The position numbers were made by a program, and so were the translations under genes. The notes under the pieces are model-generated. The model ran no database searches and had not been told where the DNA came from. It was given only the letters and a program-made list of their open reading frames with translations. Of a stretch of DNA of 64,000 nucleotides, positions 56,799 through 64,000 are shown one piece after another (position 1 is the first letter of the stretch; the number at the start of each line of letters is the position of its first letter). The stretch comes from Streptomyces pactum (GTDB lineage Bacteria; Actinomycetota; Actinomycetes; Streptomycetales; Streptomycetaceae), in contig NZ_CP019724.1 in assembly GCF_002005225.1 (NCBI RefSeq), forward strand, positions 5,101,501 to 5,165,500, in the 5' to 3' direction.

Positions 56799-59327
56799 CT
56801 ATTCCGCCTTGATGGCCTGGAGCATGTTCAGGCGCGCCGCCCGGCGGGCCGGCCACAGCGCCGCAAGGACGCCCACCGCGGCGGCCAGCAGCAGGAAGAC
56901 GCCCATCCGGCCCCAGGGCAGGACCAGCTCGTACGTCGGCATCGTCGTGCCCATCAGCTCACCGGCCGCCCAGCCGAAGAACACGCCCAGGCCGATGCCG
57001 AGCACCCCGCCGAACAGGGAGATCACCAGGGACTCCAGGCGGACCATCCGCTTGATGCCCTTGCGGTCCAGGCCGATCGCCCGCAGCATGCCGATCTCCT
57101 GGGAGCGTTCGAAGACCGACATGGCCAGGGTGTTGATGACACCGAGCACGGCCACGATCACCGACATGGCCAGCAGGCCGTAGAGCATCTTCAGCATCAG
57201 CGTGAACATCTTCGCGATCTCGTTGGAGATGTCCTTCTTGTCCTGGATCTTGATCGCCGGGTTGGTGTCCAGCGCCTGCGTCAGGCTGTCCTTCGAGGCC
57301 GACGAGGCCCCGTCGGACATCTTCACCATCACCTGCATGTCGACCGGGTCCGACAGGTGCGGCGTGACGGTCGGAAGGTCGACCATGATGCCGCGGATCA
57401 TCTCGTTGCCCTCGTAGACCCCGGCGACCTCCAGCTTCTGCTTCTCGCCGTCCTCATAGGCGGCGGTGAAGGCGGAGCCGGCCTTCCAGCCGTGCTCCTT
57501 CGCGGTGTCGGCGTCCACGACGACGTCGGTGCCGCCGACCCGGAAGGCGCCCTGCTCGACCTTCAGGTCGGTCAGCTCGCCGATCGTGGAGCCGTTGACG
57601 CCGGTGAGGTACTCGGTCTCCCCGCCGATGCGGGACTCCGCGTTGCGCAGCGGGCTGATGGCGGTGATCCCGTCGGCCTTGCCGAGCTTCTCGGCGACGT
57701 CCGGGCTGAGGTAGTTGCCGTTGGCCATGGAGACCACGTAGTCGGCCTCGATCGACGCCGACGCCATCTTGTCGATCGACTTCTGCAGGCTGCCCGCCAT
57801 CACCGTCATGCCGGTGATCAGGGTCAGGCCGATCATCAGCGCGGAGGCGGTGGCGGCGGTGCGGCGCGGGTTGCGCACCGAGTTCTGCCGGGCGAGCTTG
57901 CCCGAGACGCCGAACACGCGCAGCACCGGTGCCGCGGCGGCGATCAGCGGGCGGGAGAGCAGCGGCGTCAGGATGAACACGCCGATGATCAGCAGCACCG
58001 CTCCCATGCCCATGGGGGCCTGTCCGTCGGAGCCCTCCATCGTCGTCGCCGCGAGGACGACCGCGACGCCGGCGGCCGAGACCAGCGCGCCCAGCGTGTT
58101 GCGCAGCACCAGCGACTTCGTCGTGGCCTTGGCGTGCACGCTGCTCATCGCGGCGACCGGCGGGATCTTCGCCGCCCGGCGGCCCGGCAGCCACGCCGCC
58201 AGCATGGTGACCAGCACGCCGACCGCGAGGGCCGCGCCGATCGTGCCGGGCGAGACCACCAGCGGTCCGTCGGGCACGACCGCGCCCATCGAGCCCATCA
58301 GGGCGCGCATCCCGGCCCCGATGCCGATGCCCGCGAGCAGGCCGGTCACCGCGGCGACGACGCCGACCACGAACGCCTCGATCAGCACCGACCGCGTGAT
58401 CTGCCGGCGGGAGGCGCCGACCGCCCGCATCAGGGCCAGTTCCTTGGTGCGCTGGGCGACCAGCATCGTGAAGGTGTTGGCGATGATGAACGTGCCGACG
58501 AACAGCGCGATGCCCGCGAAGACCAGCAGCCCCTGCTTCATGCCGCTCATCGACGAGGCGATCATCTCCGCCTGGTCGTCGGCCAGCTCCTTGCCGGTGG
58601 TGGTCTCGACGAGGTCCTTCGGCAGCGCCTTGTCCAGCTCCGCCTTCAGCGCGGCCTGGGTGACACCGGCCTTCGCCTTGACGTCGATCTCGTCGTACGT
58701 GCCCGCCTTGCCGAACAGCTTCTGCGCGGTCGCCGTGTCGAACAGGGTGAGGCTGCCGCCGGCCGCGACGTTGCCGTCGTCGGTGGTGAAGACGCCGACG
58801 ACCTTCGGGGTGATGACCGGGCCGTCGACGGACATCCGCACGGTGTCACCGACGCCGTAGCCGGTGCGTTCGGCGGTCTTGGCGTCGATGAGGATCTCGC
58901 CCGCGCCCTTGGGCGCGCGCCCGTCGGTCAGCGGGTACCGGGGGTCCTTCGCGCCCCAGTAGTTGCCGCCCTGCGTGCTCCAGCCGTCGCCGATCAGGTC
59001 GCCGTCCTTGTCGGCGACGGCGGTGAAGCCGGTCACCACGCCGATGGCGGAGGCCGCGCCGGGCACCTTCGCGCTGTCGTCGAGGAGGGCCTCGGTCAGC
59101 TCGGGGACCTCGCCGACCTTGTCGCCCTCGGCTTCCTGGTACTCGGTGGTCACGGCGACGTCGACCTGGTCGAAGCCCTTGGCGGAACTGTTCTGCAGGG
59201 CGTCGGAGATGGTGTTGGTGAAGACCAGGGTGCCCGACACGAACGCCACGCCGAGCATCACGGCGAGCACGGTCATCAACAACCTGGCCTTGTGCGCGAA
59301 TACGTTGCGCAAGGCGGTACGGAACAT
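56799..59327 (-). CDS. ABC transporter permease, FtsX/MacB type with two FtsX units
   Basis: An 842-residue membrane protein paralogous to the one at 22539. The N-terminal anchor is KARLLMTVLAVMLGVAFVSGTLVF. It is followed by a MacB-type extracytoplasmic domain, a first FtsX unit (LLVFAGIALFVGTFIIANTFTMLVAQRTKEL), a second extracytoplasmic domain and a C-terminal FtsX unit (VIVAVLGVINTLAMSVFERSQEIGML). It is translated from ATG 59327, 47 bases after the ATPase gene. The probable role is export or lipid mobilisation; the substrate is unknown. Confidence 0.93.
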   Translation of the reverse strand: MFRTALRNVFAHKARLLMTVLAVMLGVAFVSGTLVFTNTISDALQNSSAKGFDQVDVAVTTEYQEAEGDKVGEVPELTEALLDDSAKVPGAASAIGVVTGFTAVADKDGDLIGDGWSTQGGNYWGAKDPRYPLTDGRAPKGAGEILIDAKTAERTGYGVGDTVRMSVDGPVITPKVVGVFTTDDGNVAAGGSLTLFDTATAQKLFGKAGTYDEIDVKAKAGVTQAALKAELDKALPKDLVETTTGKELADDQAEMIASSMSGMKQGLLVFAGIALFVGTFIIANTFTMLVAQRTKELALMRAVGASRRQITRSVLIEAFVVGVVAAVTGLLAGIGIGAGMRALMGSMGAVVPDGPLVVSPGTIGAALAVGVLVTMLAAWLPGRRAAKIPPVAAMSSVHAKATTKSLVLRNTLGALVSAAGVAVVLAATTMEGSDGQAPMGMGAVLLIIGVFILTPLLSRPLIAAAAPVLRVFGVSGKLARQNSVRNPRRTAATASALMIGLTLITGMTVMAGSLQKSIDKMASASIEADYVVSMANGNYLSPDVAEKLGKADGITAISPLRNAESRIGGETEYLTGVNGSTIGELTDLKVEQGAFRVGGTDVVVDADTAKEHGWKAGSAFTAAYEDGEKQKLEVAGVYEGNEMIRGIMVDLPTVTPHLSDPVDMQVMVKMSDGASSASKDSLTQALDTNPAIKIQDKKDISNEIAKMFTLMLKMLYGLLAMSVIVAVLGVINTLAMSVFERSQEIGMLRAIGLDRKGIKRMVRLESLVISLFGGVLGIGLGVFFGWAAGELMGTTMPTYELVLPWGRMGVFLLLAAAVGVLAALWPARRAARLNMLQAIKAE

Positions 59328-59374
59328 GGGTCTTCTGTGTCCAGACTTACGAGGGAGGGCAGGCGGGCGGGACG

Positions 59375-60202
59375 TCAGCTCGTGCGGCCCCTGGCCTCGG
59401 ACTCGGGGGTCTGGGGGCTTCCCCCGGGAAGGTTCCGCATGCGGTCCAGCACCGAGTCGGCCGTCGGCCCGTACACCTCGTCGACGATGCGTCCGTCCGC
59501 GAGGAAGACCACCCGGTCGGCGTATGCGGCGGCCACCGGGTCGTGGGTCACCATCACCACGGTCTGCCCCAGCTCCCGCACCGAGTTGCGCAGGAAGCCC
59601 AGCACCTCGGCGCCCGAGCGGGAGTCGAGGTTTCCGGTCGGCTCGTCACCGAAGATGATCTCCGGCCGGGAGGCCAGCGCCCGGGCCACGGCCACCCGCT
59701 GCTGCTGGCCGCCGGAGAGCTGGGAGGGACGGTGGCCGAGCCGGTCGGACAGCCCGATCATCCGGATCACGGAGTCCAGCCACTGCTTGTCCGGCTTGCG
59801 GCCCGCGATGTCCATCGGGAGGGTGATGTTCTCCAGCGCGGTCAGCGTCGGCAGCAGGTTGAACGCCTGGAAGATGAAGCCGATCTTGTCCCGGCGCAAC
59901 TTGGTGAGCTGCTTGTCCTTCAGGGAGCCCAGTTCCGTGTCGCCGATGCGCACCGAGCCGGCGGAGAAGGTGTCCAGCCCGGCGACGCAGTGCATCAGCG
60001 TGGACTTGCCGGAGCCGGAGGGGCCCATGATCGCGGTGAACTCGGCCTGCCGGAAGTCGACGGAGACCCGGTCCAGGGCGACCACCTGGGTCTCGCCCCG
60101 GCCGTAGATCTTGGAAAGCTCCGTGGCGCGTGCGGCCACGATGGTGGACCGGTCGGCTGAAGGTCCCCCCGGCCGGAGGCTGGGGGAGGGTGCGGTGGTC
60201 AC
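59375..60202 (-). CDS. ABC transporter ATP-binding protein (MacB/LolD type)
   Basis: ATPase of 275 residues that drives the permease downstream. Walker A is GPSGSGKST. The signature is LSGGQQQRVAVARAL and Walker B IIFGDEPTGNLDS; VMVTHDPVAAAYADRV follows. It closely resembles the 21754 ATPase over its whole length, so the two exporters are paralogues in opposite orientation 35 kb apart. GTG 60202 has aggag 10 bases upstream. Confidence 0.95.
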   Translation of the reverse strand: MTTAPSPSLRPGGPSADRSTIVAARATELSKIYGRGETQVVALDRVSVDFRQAEFTAIMGPSGSGKSTLMHCVAGLDTFSAGSVRIGDTELGSLKDKQLTKLRRDKIGFIFQAFNLLPTLTALENITLPMDIAGRKPDKQWLDSVIRMIGLSDRLGHRPSQLSGGQQQRVAVARALASRPEIIFGDEPTGNLDSRSGAEVLGFLRNSVRELGQTVVMVTHDPVAAAYADRVVFLADGRIVDEVYGPTADSVLDRMRNLPGGSPQTPESEARGRTS

Positions 60203-60607
60203 GGGAAGGGCGCTCCTGTCGGTACGGCGTGTGCTCGGGGACGTTCTCCATCCTTCCGGCCGCGCGGCGCCGTGTAGTCAGCCGCTGTTCCGGTTCCGAT
60301 GGGGGACTTCGGTCGGACCGCGGGCGACGGCGTCATACCTGGGGATGACGGACGACCCCGGCGCGCCCGCGGCGGCGCCGGTGGCGCGAGAACAGGGCGG
60401 GCGTCCTTGTAGAGACGGTGAAATTCCGTCATTCCGCATGCGTGGCCGACTGCCGCACGCAAGGGTGTTGGCGAGTGAGGATGGCCCGCCCCCGGAGCTG
60501 ATGCTCCCTCAGGCGCCAATAAAATAAGACAACATCGGTTCGCCCGCCCGCTGTTCGAGGAGCGCGTCCCGATAGGCTCGGGGCACTCGACGCGGAGCCC
60601 ATGGCCT
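60203..60607. other. 405-base region upstream of the bldA tRNA
   Basis: Lies between the divergent ABC operon and the tRNA. An open frame on the plus strand spans part of it but overlaps the ABC gene and has no ribosome site. A taggct at 60573-60578 could be the -10 box of the tRNA promoter; no good -35 was identified. Confidence 0.5.
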
Positions 60608-60691
60608 GCCCGGATGGTGGAATGCAGACACGGCGAGCTTAAACCTCGCTGCCTCTTCGGGGGCGTGCCGGTTCAAGTCCGGCTCCGGGCA
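60608..60691 (+). tRNA. bldA: tRNA-Leu (anticodon UAA), bldA
   Basis: Class II tRNA of 84 bases. The acceptor GCCCGGA pairs with TCCGGGC plus discriminator A. The anticodon loop CTTAAAC carries anticodon TAA, which reads the rare UUA codon. The long variable arm is TGCCTCTTCGGGGGCGT. The T loop is TTCAAGT and CCA is not encoded. In Streptomyces the single UUA-reading tRNA is bldA, which controls aerial development and antibiotic production through TTA-containing genes. The sequence agrees with what I recall of bldA. Confidence 0.95.
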
Positions 60692-60734
60692 CTCTCCTCG
60701 GCGTGGCCCGAGTGAGCGAGTAGTCGGTCGGCCA

Positions 60735-61199
60735 TCAGTTGTCCGCGGACCGCACGGGCTGAGGCGTCAGCGCGGCGACAGTCGCCAGGAACACATGCTG
60801 CTGCTCTCGTGCCTCGTGGGGGGTGCACGTTTCCGTCTGAACACCGAATGTCGCGTCGCGAGCCGCCGTGGCCAACTCCAGAAGGTCGCCGTCCCGCGTT
60901 GACAGGCGTAGCCGGTTCATCGCGTAGTTCACCTGAGACCGGGCGGCCCAGCTTTCCTTCTTGGCCTCCCTCTCCTGCTCAGACGTCGTTTCGGCGGCCG
61001 AACGCAGGCTTGTCTCCCAATACAGCCGCCCTCTGTAGTCCGTCAACGCGTCCGCCAGCATGATCGCTGCCTCCCGAAGGCGCTGCAGTCCCGCCTCCCG
61101 CTCGGCCCGGACCGATATCCACCGCTGCAGCAGTCCCGTGGTGAGGGCTCCCAGCAGTGTCCCCGCCACAGCCACCACGCTCGCCCACATGCCGCTCAC
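60735..61199 (-). CDS. Small membrane-anchored protein, unknown
   Basis: A 154-residue protein with an N-terminal membrane segment (MWASVVAVAGTLLGALTTGLL). A helical cytoplasmic domain follows (RAEREAGLQRLREAAIMLADALTDYRGRLYWE). Such one-span helical proteins recur in Streptomyces chromosomes and plasmids without known function. GTG 61199 is behind a g-rich stretch; ATG 61190 would also fit. It converges on bldA and lacks obvious partners. Base composition is slightly less GC-rich than its neighbours, which may indicate acquisition next to the tRNA. Confidence 0.65.
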   Translation of the reverse strand: MSGMWASVVAVAGTLLGALTTGLLQRWISVRAEREAGLQRLREAAIMLADALTDYRGRLYWETSLRSAAETTSEQEREAKKESWAARSQVNYAMNRLRLSTRDGDLLELATAARDATFGVQTETCTPHEAREQQHVFLATVAALTPQPVRSADN

Positions 61200-61347
61200 G
61201 ACCCCCGCCCCCTGTATGAGTTCCGCGCTGCCTCGGTCTCCGCACGGTCGGCGTTCAGTCGTACACGATCAAGGTGGGGACGGCACAGGGCAGAGCCTCC
61301 TGAACCGTTGACAACGGCGCGCGCGCGGCTGGAAACTCACTCCATCA

Positions 61348-61365
61348 TGTGAAGCATTTTTCACT
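61348..61365. promoter_or_regulatory. Possible operator upstream of pobA
   Basis: Contains the inverted repeat gtgaa-gcattt-ttcac (61349-61364) about 58 bases before the start. IclR-type pob regulators bind such palindromes, but no regulator gene is adjacent. Confidence 0.45.
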
Positions 61366-61421
61366 GAGCGAACATGCGGGAACGTCTTCACGGCAACGAC
61401 GTCAAGAGAAGGGAACGACCG

Positions 61422-62597
61422 ATGCGCACCACCGTCGGCATCATCGGGGCCGGCCCCGCCGGACTCCTGCTCGCCCGGCTGCTGCACAACGCCGGGATCG
61501 ACTCGGTCGTCCTGGAGAGCCGCGACCGTGCCTACGTCGAGCGGCGGCAGCGCGCCGGAATCCTGGAGCAGGGCACCGTGGACGTCCTGCGCGCCGCCGG
61601 GGCCGGAGAGCGGATGGACCGCGAGGGGCTGCCCCACGACGGCATCGAGCTGCGGTTCGCGAAGCGGCGCCACCGCGTGGACTTCCCCGCCCTCACCGGC
61701 GGCAGGTCCGTCATGGTCTACGCCCAGACCGAGGTCTGCAAGGACCTCATCGCCCTCCAGCTCAAGGACGGCGGCCCGCTGCTGTTCGAGGCCGAGGCGC
61801 TGGCCGTGGAGGGGGCCGAGACCGACCGCCCGCGCGTCCGGTTCCGCCGGGGCGGCGCCGAGGACGTCCTGGAGTGCGACTACGTCGTCGGCTGCGACGG
61901 CTTCTGGGGCGTGGCCCGGGGGGCGTTCCCGGCCGGACAGGGGCGCACCTTCGAACGTACGTACCCCTTCGGCTGGCTCGGCATCCTCGCCGACGTCGCC
62001 CCCTCCCACGACGAGCTGGTCTACGCCCGCCACGACCGCGGCTTCGCCCTGCTCTCCATGCGCTCCCCGTCCGTCTCCCGCCTCTACCTCCAGGTGCCCG
62101 CGGACACGGACGCCGAGAGCTGGCGCGACGAGGAGATCTGGGCCGAGCTGGAACGGCGCTTCGAGACCGACGACGACTGGGTGCTGAACCGGGGCCCGAT
62201 CACCCAGAAGTCGGTCACCCCCATGCGCTCCTACGTCCACGAGCCCATGCGGCACGGCCGCCTCTTCCTGGCCGGCGACGCCGCGCACATCGTGCCGCCC
62301 ACCGGCGCCAAGGGGCTCAATCTCGCCGTCGGGGACGTCGTCACCTTCGCGCGGGCGCTGGCCCACCGCGCGGAGACCGGCTCCGGCGAACTCCTCGACA
62401 CCTACTCCGAGACCTGCCTGCGCCGCGTCTGGCAGGCCGAGCGCTTCTCGTACGACATGACGACCCTCCTGCACCGCGCCCCCGACGCCACTCCGTTCGA
62501 GGAGCGGCTCCAGCTCGCCCGCCTCGACCGGATCGCCTCCTCCCGCGCCGCCGAGACCGACCTCGCCGAGGCGTACACCGGTTTCCCGCTCGGGTGA
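61422..62597 (+). CDS. pobA: 4-hydroxybenzoate 3-monooxygenase
   Basis: FAD enzyme that hydroxylates p-hydroxybenzoate to protocatechuate with NADPH and O2; cytosolic, 391 residues. The FAD motif is VGIIGAGPAGLLLARLL. The substrate region SRDRAYVERRQRAGILEQGT is typical of PobA. The DG motif is VVGCDGFWGVARG. LFLAGDAAHIVPPTGAKGLNLAV is the second FAD motif. ATG 61422 follows aaggg. Downstream pca genes are not in this window and no PobR regulator is adjacent. Confidence 0.95.
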   Translation: MRTTVGIIGAGPAGLLLARLLHNAGIDSVVLESRDRAYVERRQRAGILEQGTVDVLRAAGAGERMDREGLPHDGIELRFAKRRHRVDFPALTGGRSVMVYAQTEVCKDLIALQLKDGGPLLFEAEALAVEGAETDRPRVRFRRGGAEDVLECDYVVGCDGFWGVARGAFPAGQGRTFERTYPFGWLGILADVAPSHDELVYARHDRGFALLSMRSPSVSRLYLQVPADTDAESWRDEEIWAELERRFETDDDWVLNRGPITQKSVTPMRSYVHEPMRHGRLFLAGDAAHIVPPTGAKGLNLAVGDVVTFARALAHRAETGSGELLDTYSETCLRRVWQAERFSYDMTTLLHRAPDATPFEERLQLARLDRIASSRAAETDLAEAYTGFPLG

Positions 62598-62764
62598 GTG
62601 GTACCCGGCCCCGGCACGACCCCGCCCGTGAGGGGAATCACCGATCCGCGTAGCGTGTTGTGCGGCAAGGTGAGGGAAAGATCCTCCCCAAGCAGTAGGG
62701 TCATTCCTTTGCCGTTCTATTACTCTTGAGCCAAGGCTGCGTCGTGTGGCCATGGAGGAGTGAA

Positions 62765-63685
62765 ATGAGGAGCAGAAACCCGGTCTTCTCGCGACGGGGG
62801 TTCAGCCGCGACAACGGCTACGCGGGCTTCAACGCCGCGCCGCAGGCCGGGGGCCCCGCCGTCGCCACCCAGGGCAACCCGTACGCGCAGGGCACGCAGG
62901 GCACCCCGTACGCCCAGCCCGTCGGCAACCCCTACGCGCAGAACCCGTACGCCCAGCAGGACCAGCAGTACGGCGCGCCGCCGCAGGCGCCGGCCACCAC
63001 CGGCCGGATGACGATGGACGACGTCGTCATCCGTACGGCGAGCACGCTCGGCGTGCTCGTGGTGACGGCCGCGCTCGCCTGGGCGCTGCTGCCCGTGGAC
63101 GACGCCAACATCGGCCGCTCCTACGGCATCGGTATCGGTGCCGCGCTGATCGGCATGGTCCTGGCGCTCGTCCAGGCCTTCAAGCGCAAGGCCTCGCCGG
63201 CGCTGATCCTTCTCTACGCGGCGTTCGAGGGTGTCTTCCTCGGCGTCGTCTCCAGCGTCGTCGACAACCGCATCGCCGACGGCGCGGCCATGCAGGCCGT
63301 GATCGGCACGATGGCGGTCTTCGCCGGTGTGCTGATCGCCTACAAGGCCGGCTGGATCCGCGTCAACCGCCGCTTCTACGGCTTCGTGATGGCGGCCGCG
63401 CTCGGCTTCGTCTTCCTGATGATGGTGAACCTGCTGTTCGCCGTCTTCGGCGGCGGCGACGGCCTCGGCTTCCGCAGCGGCACGCTGGGCATCGTCTTCG
63501 GCATCGTCGGCATCATCCTCGGCGCCTGCTTCCTGGCGATGGACTTCAAGCAGGTCGAGGACGGTCTGGCCTACGGCGCCCCGCGCGAGGAGGCCTGGCT
63601 CGCCGCCTTCGGCCTCACGCTGACGCTGGTGTGGCTGTACCTGGAGTTCCTGCGGCTGATCGCGATCTTGAACAGCAGCGACTAG
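62765..63685 (+). CDS. Bax inhibitor-1/YccA family membrane protein
   Basis: A 306-residue integral membrane protein with a Gln/Tyr/Pro-rich head (NPYAQGTQGTPYAQPVGNP-type repeats, residues 30-75) and seven membrane segments. The first is TLGVLVVTAALAWALLPV and the last FGLTLTLVWLYLEFLRLIAI. This fits the BI-1-like YccA/YbhL group, possible pH-dependent Ca2+ leak channels. The role in bacteria is unclear. ATG 62765 has ggagg upstream. A terminator follows. Confidence 0.92.
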   Translation: MRSRNPVFSRRGFSRDNGYAGFNAAPQAGGPAVATQGNPYAQGTQGTPYAQPVGNPYAQNPYAQQDQQYGAPPQAPATTGRMTMDDVVIRTASTLGVLVVTAALAWALLPVDDANIGRSYGIGIGAALIGMVLALVQAFKRKASPALILLYAAFEGVFLGVVSSVVDNRIADGAAMQAVIGTMAVFAGVLIAYKAGWIRVNRRFYGFVMAAALGFVFLMMVNLLFAVFGGGDGLGFRSGTLGIVFGIVGIILGACFLAMDFKQVEDGLAYGAPREEAWLAAFGLTLTLVWLYLEFLRLIAILNSSD

Positions 63686-63725
63686 CGGGGGCTGGCGGGC
63701 AGCGTCCCGCCGCGCGGCCACTCGT

Positions 63726-63762
63726 GGGGAAGGGCCCCGGGCTTTGCCCGGGGCCCTTCCCC
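63726..63762 (+). terminator. Terminator of the Bax inhibitor-1 family gene
   Basis: A perfect 17-bp stem with a ttt loop: ggggaagggccccgggc (63726-63742) and gcccggggcccttcccc (63746-63762). Confidence 0.95.
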
Positions 63763-63780
63763 GTCGTGGGGCCGGCGCGC

Positions 63781-64000
63781 TCAGCGCAGCTTGCGCGCGG
63801 CCCTTCTCAGGTCGTACTCGTGGATGATGGCCTTCGCGTGGCCGTACGCGAGGTCGTGTTCGTGGCGGAGCCAGCTCACCTTCTCCTCGAAGCGGAAGAG
63901 AGAGGGGCCGTCCTCGACGGTGCGCAGCCAGTCGGAGATCTCACGACCGGTGCAGTGGGGGATGCGGGCGAGCATGTTGCGATGGGTCTCCTCGGAGAAG
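63781..64000 (-). CDS. DUF4287 family protein, 5' end outside window
   Basis: The frame stays open to the window edge and reads FSEETHRN before the internal ATG at 63975, so the start lies beyond 64000. ARIPHCTGREISDWLRTVEDGPSLFRFEEKVSWLRHEHDLAYGHAKAIIHEYDLRR fits the small DUF4287 domain, written here in parts: the TGREISDW and YGHAKAIIHEYD segments are the most conserved. Soluble, function unknown. Confidence 0.85.
   Translation of the reverse strand, partial: FSEETHRNMLARIPHCTGREISDWLRTVEDGPSLFRFEEKVSWLRHEHDLAYGHAKAIIHEYDLRRAARKLR

Noticed and set aside
56679..60107. 1142-codon open frame on the plus strand opposite the second ABC exporter
   Set aside because: His/Asp/Arg-rich translation typical of an antisense frame; the minus-strand genes have complete motifs.
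60735..62597. Integrated element at the bldA tRNA
   Set aside because: No integrase, no repeat of the tRNA 3' end was found downstream, and pobA looks like an ordinary chromosomal gene.

Overview
The window is a piece of a Streptomyces chromosome. The evidence is very high GC with G/C third positions, GTG and TTG starts, and a housekeeping set typical of that genus: ppc, pth, rplY, prs, glmU, mfd, mazG, eno, divIC/ftsB, ppx, ndh-2 and cfa. It also has an Rpf gene behind a ydaO-type (c-di-AMP) leader and a tRNA-Leu with anticodon UAA, which is bldA in Streptomyces. From general memory, the order resembles the ppc-to-bldA segment of well-known Streptomyces genomes. No database was consulted.

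Layout. 1-3.6 kb: the 3' part of ppc, then an IS30-family insertion sequence just behind it. 3.6-8.4 kb: a leftward housekeeping block (small membrane protein, pth, rplY, prs, glmU, tRNA-Gln UUG). 8.4-10.7 kb: a leftward HTH gene with a LAGLIDADG-like C-terminal half next to the tRNA, and a rightward orphan sensor kinase. 10.8-16.2 kb: a compact toxin/immunity-domain island. It has a SUKH-3-like gene and a YwqJ-like deaminase leftward, then a WHH nuclease-SUKH fusion and a 949-residue protein with a collagen-like linker, a deaminase-like segment and SUKH-4 rightward. 16.3-25.1 kb: a coiled-coil DivIVA-like protein, a DUF485/acetate-type symporter pair, an MFS exporter and a MacB/FtsX-type ABC exporter. 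25.1-29.5 kb: a repeat-rich intergene, mfd, and a small antitoxin-like protein.

29.65-37.9 kb holds the most unusual object. A secreted HNH nuclease lipoprotein gene is split by a 7.5-kb transposon. The transposon has imperfect inverted ends and the same hexamer (aacgac) at both junctions. It encodes three consecutive overlapping tyrosine recombinases plus a small HTH/coiled-coil partner (Tn554/recombinase-trio type). It also carries a deoxyribosyltransferase-like gene and a full-length homologue of the very gene it interrupts. That copy starts one base after the stop codon of the truncated host gene.

38.2-47.2 kb: a lipid- or membrane-anchored hypothetical protein, an HTH-DNA methylase-like protein with a 9-residue repeat, a membrane protein/Ser-Thr kinase operon behind a tetranucleotide repeat, a SurA-like lipoprotein, MazG and a cytochrome P450. 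47.2-56.6 kb: two Rpf-LysM proteins (the second under the c-di-AMP leader), eno, the FtsB/DivIC-DUF501-Ppx operon, a type II NADH dehydrogenase behind two Rex-like boxes, and cfa. 56.8-64 kb: a second ABC exporter paralogous to the first but inverted, bldA, a small membrane protein, pobA, a Bax-inhibitor-1 family protein and the end of a DUF4287 gene.
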